Assembly (NCBI GenBank): GCA_951640165.1
Contig: OX621260.1
Coordinates: 25,500,001 to 25,564,000 of the forward strand
Reading direction: 5' to 3'
Length of the DNA: 64,000 nt
Origin: Pseudoips prasinana
Lineage: Eukaryota; Arthropoda; Insecta; Lepidoptera; Nolidae
In this document: piece by piece, positions 1 through 9,952 of the stretch
Layout: every line of letters starts with the position of its first letter
How positions within the stretch are numbered: the first letter of the stretch is position 1
The notes under the pieces: generated by a model
What the model was told of the DNA's origin: nothing
The model's database searches: none
What the model saw: only the letters and a program-made list of their open reading frames with translations
Position numbers and translations under genes: made by a program

Positions 1-225
1 TCTGATCCCAAACTAAGCAGAGCTTGTACTATGGAAACCAGATAACTGATATACTACATTTACTATTTTTCTTTTGTAAATACATACTTATATAGATAAT
101 TTACACCCAGACTCAGGACAAACAGACATGTTCATACACACAAATATTTGTCCCGGGTGGGAATCGAACCCACGACCTCCGGCGTGAAAGGCAGCGTATC
201 TACCAACCACGCCAACAGGCCCGTC
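1..225 (-). mobile_element. SINE-1 copy
   Basis: A tRNA-derived SINE read on the minus strand. The head lies at 150-225 with a box-B-like GGTTCGATTCCCACC (inverted here) and the tail reads towards position 1. The tail shares the TACAAGCTCTGCTTAGTTTG block with the other SINE-1 copies. The left end is cut by the window edge. Confidence 0.8.
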
Positions 226-317
226 AACTATGCTCGCATTAGTTCAATATATCTTAGTATTGCAAGTTATTTTGATGATGCAGCCCATGACTGTCCCACG
301 GCAAGCAAAGGCTCTCG

Positions 318-488
318 CGTCGGAGGGAATACCTACCAGAGAACGGGCAGCAGCGTTTTTCTTTGAACTATTACTATCTAACTGTGATCGCCCACCCGTC
401 TGCCAAGCGTGGCGATTATGGCATATCCCCCTATTCTTTGGGGAGGCTTTTGTCCAGCGGTGGACGTACTTTGGCTGACATGATGATT
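318..488 (+). mobile_element. L-Y LINE 3' fragment
   Basis: A 5'-truncated LINE tail running from GAGGGAATACCTACCAGAGA to GTGGACGTACTTTGGCTGAC and a short TGATGAT end. Near-identical tails occur at 25518, 44995 (inverted), 48470 and 62165 (inverted). Confidence 0.65.
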
Positions 489-535
489 AAAACATTAAGT
501 AACTATTGAAAGTTTAGATCATTCATACTTCACCT

Positions 536-684
536 AAGTCTGGGTGTAAATTATCTATAAGTATGTATTTACAGAATAAAAATAGTATATGAAATATAAC
601 AGTTATCTGGTTTCCATAGTACCTACAAGCTCTGCTTATTTAGCGATCAGGTGGCCTTGTGTGAATAATGTCCCAGAATATTGC
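536..684 (+). mobile_element. SINE-1 tail, headless
   Basis: The 3' body of SINE-1 (GTCTGGGTGTAAATTATCTA ... TGTGTGAATAATGTCCCAGA) without the tRNA head. It is oriented opposite to the copy at 1-225. Confidence 0.65.
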
Positions 685-1128
685 TTTTTGTTGTTAATTT
701 AAAAAAAAACGGCATTAGAACACATTTAAGTTCAAGCGAGGCAAAGTTCACATTCGTAAGAAGTTGGTCCTACTGTGTGAAAGAGGACAAAATTATCCTG
801 TAATATGTAGTATCAGTGCAATAAAATATCTCGTGCCCAGTGACAAGGTACACAATAATATTAACAGAGACAAATTGTTAATTTACGTAAATAAATTAAG
901 GGTATACAGCGCTCGGATTCCTCAAGCTAAATTAAGCTTTGTTGTATTACAATAGAGTAGTTATTCAAGTCTTATCGAAAAGATTCTTCCGACTTCGTAC
1001 TATTTTTATTCTGTGCAAAACAAGAAATACTGAGAATAAATAACTAAGTCACAGACAAGGAAAATGGAATACCTAAAATAAAGTAAGTTCCTTTAATACA
1101 GTTTTTAAGTATAGGTAGTAAACTATAT
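685..1128. other. Unique-looking stretch without a supported gene
   Basis: No repeat family was recognised here. Two overlapping plus-strand frames stay open between about 722 and 955, but neither has a convincing start, splice site or recognisable motif. Confidence 0.4.
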
Positions 1129-1237
1129 TTAACTTTTTATACAATCCGTGTACCTAAATATCTATGTAACTAGAAATAATAATGTAGGTACACTTAATTA
1201 TATTACAACAAACATGTTCTGACTATTTACAAGCGCT
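1129..1237 (+). mobile_element. L-C LINE tail fragment
   Basis: The TACAATCCGTGTACCTAAAT ... TTTACAAGCGCTTTT block of L-C. The terminal AAAGTCTACGTG is missing because REP-B begins at this point. Confidence 0.55.
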
Positions 1238-1855
1238 TTTTAGGGTTCCGTAGCCAAATGGCAAAAAACGGAACCCTTAAAGATTCGTCATGTCTGCCTA
1301 TCCGTTCGTATGTCACAGCCACTTTTTTCCGAAACTATAAGAGCTGTACTGCTGAAACTTGGTAAGTAGATGTATTTTGTGAACCGCATTAAGATTTTTA
1401 CACAAAAATAGAAAAATAATTATAACTCAATAATTTTTTTTTCATCGCACCCATACATGTCTATGGATAGGTCTTCAAAAATGATATTGAGGTTCCTAAT
1501 ATAATTTTTTTCTAAACTGAATAGTTTGCGCGAGAGACACTTCCTAAGTGGTAAATTGAGTGTGTCCCCCCCCCCCCCCCCCCCCACTAACTTCTAAAAT
1601 AAGAGAATGATAAAACTAAAAAAAATATATGATGTACATTACCATAGAAACTAACAACGAAAATTGGTTTGAATGAGATCTAGCAAGTAGTTTTTTTTTA
1701 ATACGTCCTAAACCGCAATTTGCTTTCATTTAATAAACCCTATTCTTTGTGAAGAGAAAAATAAATATATTTTGAATTTTGAATTTAATCAACTGAAATA
1801 CTTGCTGCTACGGAACCCTTCATGTGTGAGTCCGACTCGCACTTGGCCGGTTTTT
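1238..1855 (+). mobile_element. REP-B copy with a 20-base poly-C run
   Basis: An interspersed repeat from TAGGGTTCCGTAGCCAAATG to GAGTCCGACTCGCACTTGGC. The ends are weakly complementary (GGTTCCGTA against TACGGAACC). Other copies are at 9953, 21373 (inverted), 30820 and 57256 (inverted). An uninterrupted run of 20 C lies at 1566-1585. No coding capacity was seen. Confidence 0.7.
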
Positions 1856-1914
1856 ATGGTTAGCATTTTCAGGTTTGCATAAATATTTACAAATTTATCT
1901 TCTTATTATTTTAT

Positions 1915-2115
1915 CTAATAAAAATACATACATAAATTGATTTTTTTGCGTGAAATTAAACGTCGAAAGTCAAATAAATAGACGTCAAATGTTAATGTCA
2001 ACAAATGTTTGTTGCGGTGTTTCGGAGGTGTTTTTCTTAGCGGTGTCGGATGTATGCGCGGTTCACGATCAAATAATTCATCAATTTCGTCTTCAATAGT
2101 ATCAAATTTTACCAT
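1915..2115 (-). CDS. Unidentified short reading frame, possible first exon
   Basis: A 66-codon minus-strand frame starts with MVKFDTIEDEIDELFD and continues through a basic Pro/Lys stretch (TPLRKTPPKHRNK). The ATG at 2115 has A at -3, a good start context, and lies in sequence without recognised repeats. The acidic then basic N-terminus looks more protein-like than most chance frames here. No strong GT donor was seen inside it, and the C-terminal half (FDFRRLISRKK onward) may already be intron. It could be the first exon of a gene running left out of the window, or chance. No family was recognised. Confidence 0.25.
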   Translation of the reverse strand: MVKFDTIEDEIDELFDREPRIHPTPLRKTPPKHRNKHLLTLTFDVYLFDFRRLISRKKINLCMYFY

Positions 2116-2389
2116 TTTATTCTAACAATAAACACCACCGAAATAAGCATCCAATGACATCTGTCACATATCTTATCCATCAGTTAACTTTGAAATCTGA
2201 AGCTTGATCTGGCCAATAGTTTACTTGGCAGTTTATAAATTTGCCAGTTAGCACAATTCATGGATTGTGAAACGCAAACGATGTCTTTATTCGATAGATA
2301 AGTTGCAAGTAGCTTATTCGGGACTTTACCTGGACATTGTGAAACAGGACCTAAGTAAAGAAGAAGCACAAAATGTGTAGAGGATGATG

Positions 2390-2757
2390 ATGTCTTCCCT
2401 GCCGAATTTCGGCCACGGCGGCCTATCTCAATGGAGATTAGCCAATTGCGCAGGACATATTATAGTGCAAAAGTGTGTGCGCAAAACCAGGGGCACTCTC
2501 TATTCCATCACCCTCATGATCCGATGTGACGACTAACGACACGACCGGAAGGAGGTCAGGTACAAGACCGCCGACTTTACGTGTTCTTCGAGGCACGGGG
2601 ATGTAATATCGCCAACTTCCAGACTTCGGGCTGATACTGAGAAATTTCTTCTTACGGAAAAATCCCAAAATCACATTTTTGGCCCGACCCGGGATTTGGA
2701 CCCAGGCCCTCATTTTCTACGGTTGAACACGGTACCGCTAGACCAACGAGGCAGTCA
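2390..2757 (-). mobile_element. SINE-4 copy
   Basis: Inverted relative to the plus-strand copy at 60262. The tRNA-like head lies at 2690-2757 (inverted TCTAGCGGTACCGTG and a degenerate box B). The body carries the GCACGTAAAG-type module and the TTGCACTATAATATGTCC tail. It looks nearly full length. Confidence 0.7.
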
Positions 2758-2794
2758 AGTGTATAGAATATGATATACTCGGCGTGTAGGTCGT

Positions 2795-2889
2795 CAGCGG
2801 TACGTTAGTTTGAGCTTTTTGAAGTAACACTTCGTAACGCACGCTCGACTAGGGGAGAACGCGTGACCAGAGTGTTACGAAAAGTGTAA
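2795..2889 (+). repeat. Interspersed repeat E fragment
   Basis: A piece resembling AACTTCTTAACTCACGCTTG and GTTACGAAAAGTGT, shared with 3490-3635, 4080-4335 and 17752-17855. Those stretches carry a TTACGTTTCGTTTTC and AGTTTAACTTCAGTCGT motif. Probably a short MITE. Confidence 0.4.
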
Positions 2890-3235
2890 TCATCATATCA
2901 GCCGAAAGACGTCCACTGCTGGACAAAGGCCTCCCCCAAAGATCTCCACAATTGCCGGTCTTGCGCTATTCGCATCCAGCAGTTTCCAGCGACCCGCACA
3001 AGATTTTCGGTCCATCTTGTAGGGGGCCTGCCTACGCTGCGTCTTCCGGTTCGTGGTCGCCACTCAAGCGAGCCACCACCACCACCCAAAGAGCAATGGA
3101 GACGGCTATGCTCGGAGTTTCCCAGTGGGATCGAATCAGAAATGTCGAAATCCGCAGGCGAACCAAAGTCACCGACATAGCCCGAAGAATTGCATAACTG
3201 AAGTGGCAGTGGGCGGGGCACATAGCTCGTAGAAC
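2890..3235. mobile_element. RTE LINE 3' end with inverted 5' part
   Basis: The 3' part lies on the minus strand (3069 down to 2890) and encodes LEWRPRTGRRSVGRP ... EAFVQQWTSFG. The part that should precede it lies on the plus strand (about 3075-3235) and encodes AMLGVSQWDRIRN ... WAGHIARRT, with a stop after ARRIA. About ten codons between the halves are missing. This is the layout produced by twin priming during target-primed reverse transcription. Confidence 0.7.
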
Positions 3236-3254
3236 ATAGAGTTACGTTTCATAT

Positions 3255-3494
3255 ATAATAATAATAATAATATTTAGGGACAATGTCACCCATATCATCC
3301 TAGCCCCAAACTAAGCAAAGCTTGTACTATGGGTACCAGGCGACGATAAACATACTTATATACATAGAAAATATCCATGACTCAGAAACAAATATTCGTG
3401 CTCATCACACAAATATTTGCACTTACCGGGATTCGAACCCAGGACCACCAGCTTCGTAGGCAGGAGCACTACCAACTAGGCTACGGTGACCGTC
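3255..3494 (-). mobile_element. SINE-2 copy
   Basis: A full-length tRNA-derived SINE, inverted. The head lies at 3425-3494 (box A TAGCCTAGTTGGTAG and box B GGTTCGAATCC on the minus strand) and the tail ends in (AAT)n at 3255-3275. Confidence 0.8.
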
Positions 3495-3635
3495 ATATTA
3501 CTGTAGGTATAGGCAGGAGAGAGAGAGAGGTGCTAGCACACATTCTCTTTCTCTCATTGCCAGTTACGTTTTGGTTTATCGAAGTTTAATTTCAATCGTG
3601 TAAAAGTCGTGTCTAAAGCACACTCGTACTTTTTC
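3490..3635 (+). repeat. Interspersed repeat E copy
   Basis: Shares GGAGAGAGAGAGAGGTGC, the CAGTTACGTTT motif and GTGTCTAAAGCACACTCG with 4200-4335 and 17752-17855. No coding content. Confidence 0.4.
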
Positions 3636-3806
3636 TTGGTTGGTAAACGCTTGCCTTTGACGCCGCAGGTCGTGGGTTCGATTCCCACCCAGTACAGATA
3701 TTTGTGTGCATGAACATGTCTGTTTGTCCTGACTCGTTTATGTAATTATATCAGTTATCTGGGTCCCATAGTCCCGTGTGTGAATAATGACCCAAGATAT
3801 TATAAT
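3636..3806 (+). mobile_element. SINE-1 copy, internally deleted
   Basis: The tRNA head (GGTTGGTAAACGCTTGCC, box B GGTTCGATTCCCACC) is joined directly to the distal tail (TCAGTTATCTGGGTCCCATA). The middle of the body and the GCTTAGTTTG block are missing. Confidence 0.7.
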
Positions 3807-4449
3807 AACTTTTCCGTTTCAATCACATTTAAATAAACAATATTTGTTGGAAGTTGTTGTTTAAAATAAAGTAGGTACTATTGTGGGAGCAGCTTAAAAT
3901 TTAATGGGCTTTGTGTTCATAGAGGTCGTCTAAGTAATGTATGATATGAGTACTTGAGGTCAAGGGAAAGCCCATGACATGAGCACGAAGTTTAGGATAT
4001 TTTATGGCTCATTAAAATACCATGACACCACTTTATCTACTATACTGTGGAAACATAATACTGTGAAAATAAAATGTGGTTTATGCCTATTTGAAGTTAA
4101 ACTTCTTAACTCACGCTTGTCTTGGAGAGTAAGCTGATGAATGCGTTACGAAAACTGTGATCGGAAGAGGCGAACGAAAGTCATTATAAGCTAGTAAAAA
4201 TAGAAAGAGAGTGTTACGTTTCGTATATTACTGTAGGGACAAGGGACAGAGGTACGAGCATACATTTTCTTTCTTTCTTTCATAGCCAGTTACGTTTCGT
4301 TTTCATTATATCTAAGTTTAACTTCAGTCGTATTCTTTTTTTAATTTTATATGTATTCTCATTAATTACGAATAAATGTACAATATAAATTATCAGTACG
4401 CAAATGTTCTTTGACTGCTATTTTGTGGTGGCACCATGCACAGCAATGA
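3807..4449. other. Non-coding stretch with repeat E
   Basis: AT-rich and without a supported gene. A repeat E copy occupies about 4080-4335. Confidence 0.4.
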
Positions 4450-4690
4450 TACAAACTAGATAATTAAACATAATCTCTTGACAATAACTTGATACGAGCT
4501 AGCTAAATATCATTGCTATAATAAAATAAATTTTATAAATGTTTTCATACAATGTGTACCTAAATATCTATGTTACTAAAATAATAATGTAGGTATACAA
4601 TACAACTATATTACTACAAACATGTTCTGACTATTTACAAGCGCTTTTTTAAAGTCTACGTGAATAAAAACCTTTTTATTTATTATTTAT
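4450..4690 (+). mobile_element. L-C LINE 3' tail
   Basis: CTTGACAATAACTTGATACG ... AAAGTCTACGTGAATAAAAA followed by a T-rich end. Other copies are at 17080, 39811 (inverted, longer), 46890 and 62455. Confidence 0.6.
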
Positions 4691-4799
4691 TTTATTTAAT
4701 GTGAGATTGAGAATTTTCAATATTTGGTAGAATCAGAATGACAATATTTTTTTTTCCATGCCCGCAAATGGGTAACGATCATTGCATCGTGCGAACTTT

Positions 4800-4925
4800 A
4801 CTAACATACATTCTACGGAGACAGCATACCCACCCACCCAGACTATTAGCGACCAAATGTTAATAACACAAATAGTTGCCCTTTGCTGGGATTGAACCCA
4901 AAACACAAGGCCCCAAAGTAATAGG
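4800..4925 (-). mobile_element. Degenerate tRNA-headed SINE fragment
   Basis: Inverted box-B-like GGGATTGAACCC preceded by the ACACAAATAGTTG motif of SINE-3. Too decayed for firm family assignment. Confidence 0.4.
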
Positions 4926-4932
4926 GAGAAGT

Positions 4933-5290
4933 GGCGTCTACTACGAGTTGTGGTGGGGAACATCACTGAACACTGCTCACTCAACAAACATTTTCACACT
5001 ATTGGCATAACTGACAGCCCTCTGTGGAGAGCGTGCATGGACGCTGACGAAATGGTCGCGCATGTGCTCCTCGAGTGCACAGGCATCGTGAAAATCCGGA
5101 AAGAAATCTTGGGTTCACCAAGAACTCTTCCGGAGGCCCTGAGAAGTTTGGGAGACCTAATATGCTTCTGGAAGGAGGTGGGCTGGATGGAGTAAACGCC
5201 ACCGTGGCTCACGTACAATGGTCCACATCGGGACTAAGTGCGGAAACCATACCCACTAGAATATTGGCGGGTCAAGATGATGAGTAATAG
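4933..5290 (+). pseudogene. LINE RNase H C-terminal fragment
   Basis: A plus-strand frame of about 80 codons, 4950-5195, reads HCSLNKHFHTIGITDSPLWR, then CMDADEMVAHVLLEC and ends LICFWKEVGWME. The LNKHLHxLGI / C..C / H..EC pattern is the zinc-knuckle-like end of the RNase H region in Jockey- and R1-like LINEs. The reverse transcriptase is absent, so this is a 5'-truncated remnant. Its 3' flank (ACGTACAATGGTCCACATCG ... TGATGAG) would be the LINE 3' UTR. Confidence 0.65.
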
Positions 5291-5411
5291 GGAGATGACT
5301 GTCTTAAAACTATGCCACACATGCAGTCATCCATTCGGTTTTTGTTCATTATAAAACATGTAAAAACCAATGCTTCTGCCATATATTGGCAGTTTGTTAG
5401 TTGAATGTTAA

Positions 5412-5985
5412 AGATAAATGGCCTGTTAGTCTATTGGTTGGAGAACCTGACCGGCAAGCCCGTGGTTTTGAACTACAACCCCCACAAATCTTTCTGTGAT
5501 GAGCATGATTACTTTATTATCTACTAGCTGTGTCCCGCGGTTTTACCCGCGTTAAATTTTATAAATTATCTTAGTTCCTCCCCCGTATGTGATAGCGTGA
5601 TAATATGTAACCTATATGTTGACCCGATCTCCTAGTAATATTCATGCAAAATTTAAAGTAGATTCATGCAGTACTTTTTGAGTTTAGCCCGGACATACAT
5701 ACAGACAAACAGACAAAAATTATAAATACTATATTTTTGGCTTCGATATCAATTGTGGATCACGCCCCAAGCATCCTTTAAAAAAATATTTAATGTACAG
5801 TTTTGACTCTCCTACGATTTTATTATATGTATAGATTTATTTTATTTATGTTGTGTCTGGGTGTAATGTAGGTATCTATAATATGTATTTAGAAATATAT
5901 AAGTATGTTGCCATAGTATTGCCTAGTTTGGGATCGGGTGGCAGTGTCTTGGTAGTTTCAAGATATGTATTTATTATTTTATCTA
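5412..5985 (+). mobile_element. SINE-5 split by a Helitron
   Basis: The head (GGCCTGTTAGTCTATTGGTT, degenerate box B) occupies 5412-5523 and the tail (GTCTGGGTGTAATGTAGG ... GCCTAGTTTGGGATCGGGTG) occupies 5836-5985. Helitron-1 (5524-5835) lies between them, so the Helitron arrived later. Confidence 0.6.
5524..5835 (-). mobile_element. Helitron-1, non-autonomous, 312 bp
   Basis: Read on the minus strand it starts TCTATACATATAATAAAA at 5835 and ends CTAG at 5524, next to T, with the GCGGGTAAAACCGCGGG hairpin before the end. The insertion lies between A and T, as is standard for Helitrons. No genes. Confidence 0.75.
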
Positions 5986-6169
5986 ATGACAAGCCTCCAG
6001 ATACTCATCAGCAATGAGTAAAAATTTTAGAAATACATACTATATATATTGTCTGGTTTTTTATATACAGTGTGTTAATTTATATGTATAGGAAGAAGTA
6101 CAAGTATTTTTTGCATCATGCAATTTTCAATTTTCCTTGTGGACTCCCTAGATTAAACCAGGTATACGG

Positions 6170-6448
6170 TTTTACCCGCATTAAATTTTATTAATTATCA
6201 CAGCTCCTCCCCCGTAGGTCATAGCGTGATAATATGTAGCCTATATGTTGACCCGACCTCTTAGTATAATATTCATGCAACAGTAATTTTTGAGTTTACC
6301 CCGGACATACATACAGACAAACAGACACAAATTCTAAAAACGATATTTTTGGCTCCTATATCGATAGAAGATCACGCCCCAAGTATCCTTTTAAAAAAAT
6401 ATTCAATGTACAGTCTTGACTTTCCTACAATTTTATTATATGTATTGA
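6170..6448 (-). mobile_element. Helitron-1, 3' end lost
   Basis: The same family as 5524-5835, with the start near 6448. It lacks the terminal GGGCACAGCTAG; the match stops at the hairpin stem. Confidence 0.65.
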
Positions 6449-6729
6449 TATCTGTATAATACGGAGTGTAACTATACTCCAGATTTGACCTCATTTGACC
6501 CCAGTCGGTCTTCACTTTAAATCCAAACAACATTCTTCATTGACTATAAAATTGTCAAATAGGAACATTAAATTTGGATTTTATAATGAAAATTGATTAA
6601 TAAAATGTCATGGTTCTACAGTGTTAGATGTACTCATAATTAAGTAACACTGTTACCTAGTTATGAGGCGCTAAGTACTTGTTTATTGTATTTAATAAAT
6701 TAAAATTGATAAAACAGACCACATGGATG

Positions 6730-6895
6730 ACTAATTTTATTTTAATAATGTATTTAACTATATTTATATACTGCATTGTGATCTTGACAAGTACAAGTGT
6801 ATGTTAATACCCAAGTACTGAATAAATTCTGCCGCTGAGGAACCTACCCTAGCTAACTTGCGGCTTTCTCTAGCTATAGTCATTAGACAACAGTT
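6730..6895. mobile_element. L-H LINE fragments, opposed
   Basis: The L-H tail (CTTGACAAGTACAAGTGTAT ... GAATAAATTC) reads plus at 6775-6832. It is joined directly to a piece that reads minus (GAGGAACCTACCCTAGCTAA block, 6833-6890). This is either a 5' inversion or two abutting insertions. Confidence 0.5.
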
Positions 6896-6945
6896 GTTAA
6901 GCCATGTGAGAAGCCTACATTTTATTTATTAATCATTTATTTCAG

Positions 6946-7240
6946 GCGTGCGAACCAAAGTAACCGACATAGCCGTAAGAATTGCCAAGCTGAAGTGGCA
7001 GTGGGCAGGGCACATAGCTCGTAGAGCCGACGGCCGCTGGGGCAGAAAGGTTCTCGAGTGGCGACCACGAACCGGAAGACGCAGCGTGGGCAGGCCCCCT
7101 ACAAGATGGACCGATGATCTTGTGCGGGTCGCTGGAAATCGCTGGATGCGGATAGCGCAAGACCGGCAATTGTGGAGATCTTTGGGGGAGGCCTTTGTCC
7201 AGCAGTGGACGTCTTTCGGCTGATATGATGATGAATGATG
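6946..7240 (+). mobile_element. RTE LINE 3' end with 11-bp target duplication
   Basis: An uninterrupted frame to 7223 encodes RTKVTDIAVRIAKLKWQWAG ... RPPTRWTDDLVRVAGNRW ... EAFVQQWTSFG, the C-terminus of an RTE-type reverse transcriptase protein, ending in a TGATGATGAATGATG tail. It is flanked on both sides by ATTTATTTCAG (6935-6945 and 7241-7251), a clear target-site duplication. The frame is intact, so the insertion is young. Confidence 0.8.
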
Positions 7241-7251
7241 ATTTATTTCAG

Positions 7252-9340
7252 ACCATTTTCCAGTCCATAACAGGTTAGTTACAAAAAATCTTAACCTAAT
7301 GTTAGTAATTTTACAATATATAGGTAAATATAATATCGCGGTACTAGGGCACTGTCTACATTGTCGTGTGCAGTCGTATCTATTGCTCCAGCATCAGACT
7401 ATCCCATTTATAGAATATTTTTCACATTAGGATAATATACATGAAATAAGTACAGTGTCTGAAGAATCAGGTTTTTTGAGTGTCCACTCACAATTATTGT
7501 ATTAGATTGTGCCAATTGGGTTATCATTAATAATACGCATGGCACATTAACATGATGATTCACAGAACACGGAGACCACTCACTTGATTCATGCTATTAT
7601 GTCCAATTGAGATAATTGCATAACTGTTTTGACATTCATCATACCAATTAGGTACATTAGATGGGTTATTAACAAATCTTTGTTTATAGGATTTAATTAT
7701 TCTAATGTTTCCATGTATCATCATCATCATGTCAAGCGGAAGATGTCCACAGCTGGACAAAGGGCCACCCAAGAATCTCCACAAACAAAGGGAGATTATA
7801 CTATTGTATTGTTTAACTATAAATTTGTAACTTCAACAACTACTTGTGTGACCCATAAATAGTTGTTCTGAATCTGGATGTAATTTGTGTCGTCTCTTAT
7901 ATGTTTGTAAATTACCCTGCAAAACAGGGATTAGATTCCCTAGTGTATGTGATGCCTTTTAAAATAAATAAATGGGAAACCATATTTTAACCAATCCAGG
8001 GAAGGCACTCTGCTATTGAGCTACAAAAAATCCATGGGAACAAGGAAATACTAGTGCTCATAGTTTATTGGCAGTGCTCTGTAAATTTATGCCTTGATTT
8101 GTGAATAATGCTACTTATAAAACTAAAGTTTATAAACATTTATAATTATCACTCATGGCGTCATACAATAGCTGATACTTTTTGTTGATTTTATACCTAC
8201 TCTTCAGGACATATATGGCCTTTGCATCTGTTACAGACAATGTACGGCGCATTGTCTGAGAGACATTTCTATGGTGGCTAAACAAACCGATGCGAGAGTG
8301 ATATAGCCTGCTGCAGGCCTGACAAGAGAAGTTTTTGGTGGTTGGTGCCGAGCCGAGGTGTATACAAAAGTAATAAGTTGGAAATTTGGATTGTAGTTTT
8401 GTATAAAAATCCAGCCCGCACCAGAGGTGTCTAAGTTGGTAACGTAATAATGGAAGTAAAGTGAGTATAAAGAAAGCAATGATTTTCTCAGCTTCTTGAT
8501 ACTGAAGTACTAATATTAGAATAAGTTGACTGGCCTATTGATCTTTTGGTTAGAGACCCCAACTACTAAGAGAGAGGTTGTGAGTTCAATGCCTACCCAG
8601 GGCCAATCTCTGTGTGATGAGCATGATTATTTGATCTGTTGCTGCGGGTAATTTATGTATACATAATATAATTTATGTATATATAATAAAATTGTAGGAA
8701 AGTGAAAACTGTACATTGAATATTTTTTTAAAAGGATACTTGGGGCGTGATCTACAGTCGATATTGAAGCCAAAAATATAGTTTTTAGAATTTTTGTTGG
8801 TATGTCTGTATGTATGTCCGGGTTAAATTCAAAAAGTAATGCATGGAGTTACTTCAAATTTTGTAAGAATATTACTAAGAGGTCGGGTCAACATATAGGT
8901 TACATATTATGACACTATCACCTACGGGGTAAGAGCTGTGATAATTTATAAAATTTAATGCGGGTATAACCGCGGGGCACAGCTAGTCTATAATATGTAT
9001 ATATTTAGAAATATATACTTAAGTATGTTTATCAGTTGTCTGGTTTATGGCAACCAGACAAATGATAAACATACTAACAACAACATATATTTCTAAATAT
9101 ATTATTACATACAGGCATTGCCTAGTTTGAGATCAGATGTCATTGTGTTAGCTGTTCCACGATATTGACTGATGGTCAGAAATAATAGAGAGTGACTAGT
9201 AATGTAAGGTCCTCTTGGGATTTTTAATCATTCTTATTTCAGAATACAAACAAAGAAGTTGGTTCGAATTATGGAAAGCTGTGTCTATAGGATTTACACA
9301 TTCTATGTTTTATTTATTGCTCATCTGTACATATTTCTAG
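7252..9340 (+). CDS. Candidate 3' part of an unidentified membrane-protein gene
   Basis: Two possible exons can be joined. The first (7252-7273) lies between an acceptor (ATTTATTTCAG) and a donor (AACAG|GTTAGT) and reads TIFQSIT plus one base. The second (9243-9340) follows CATTCTTATTTCAG and completes the codon in phase, reading EYKQRSWFELWKAV and then SIGFTHSMFYLLLICTYF before TAG. The hydrophobic end looks like a terminal membrane helix. No upstream exon was found because the left side is filled with insertions. The phase match and good splice sites support it; the tiny first exon weakens it. The family was not recognised, and it may be a relic. Confidence 0.3.
7719..7790 (-). mobile_element. 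RTE LINE tail fragment
   Basis: Inverted terminal 70 bp of L-RTE (AAGATGTCCACAGCTGGACA ... ATCTCCACAA). Confidence 0.55.
7846..7944 (+). mobile_element. SINE-3 tail, headless
   Basis: CCCATAAATAGTTGTTCTGA ... GTTTGTAAATTACCCTGCAA matches the body of SINE-3 copies at 15958 and 51368. The tRNA head is missing. Confidence 0.6.
8533..9165 (+). mobile_element. SINE-5 copy split by a Helitron, tail rearranged
   Basis: The head lies at 8533-8650 (GGCCTATTGATCTTTTGGTT, GTGATGAGCATGATTATTTG). Helitron-1 (8675-8986) interrupts it and the tail follows at 8987-9165. Within the tail an inverted duplication around 9020-9105 (GTCTGGTTT and AACCAGAC arms) repeats the TAAACATACT block. Confidence 0.55.
8675..8986 (+). 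mobile_element. Helitron-1, plus orientation
   Basis: Ends ACCGCGGGGCACAGCTAG at 8986 followed by T. The 5' end is degenerate (TGTATATATAATAAAATTG). Confidence 0.7.
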
Positions 9341-9952
9341 GTCTAGGTGATTTTATCTACGCAAGGCCTATTTTGGCTTAATAGCCATAGCTTAATTGGA
9401 TCCCATATACCCTAGCCGGTTTCAAGATTTTTTTATGGAAGAATGAAGGTTTCAGGAAATCTAACAAAACTGTCAGTGTTTTCTGTATTTCCATATTAAT
9501 AAGACGATATTACATAACACAAACATTTGTTACAGAATTGGTTGAAAAGTAAATGGTGGTATGGTAAGCCATCCTAGCTAGGTTGCTAGGCAACCTGGTT
9601 TAAAGAGATCATTTCCATAATGCAAAGCATTTCATGTTATACAATTCCTTATTTGTTTTCTTAACTAATACATAGAATAGTGACACAAAATAAGGATAGT
9701 TTTTGTTAAAAAGCCTTCTGTCTCCTCAGGTTTTGAACAGAAATTGTACACTGGTGAAATGTTAAGCTATACTATATATAAGTAAGTCAGTGTGAATTTT
9801 ATTGTAAAGAAATATATATTGTATGTAAAGATAAAGTACCTAGTAGGGTTCATGAGATACAACTTGTTGACCTACAGACACTCATAGGACACTGGAGGCT
9901 AAGGAATATGGCTGTGTTGATATGACAGTACGACTATATAAGCAATTTGTCT
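9341..9952. other. Non-coding stretch
   Basis: AT-rich sequence without a recognised gene or repeat. If the membrane-protein fragment at 9243-9340 is real, this holds its 3' UTR; no consensus AATAAA was seen close to the stop. Confidence 0.35.

Noticed and set aside
722..955. Plus-strand open frame with KLVLLCERGQNYPVICSI
   Set aside because: No start codon in a good context, no splice sites, no recognisable motif, and another frame is also open across part of it.
3032..3223. Frames antisense to the RTE fragments
   Set aside because: Shadows of the repeated LINE coding sequence that recur at every copy.
8231..8479. 82-codon minus frame
   Set aside because: No motif, overlaps a more suggestive cysteine-rich frame, and lies in a degenerate repeat-like region.
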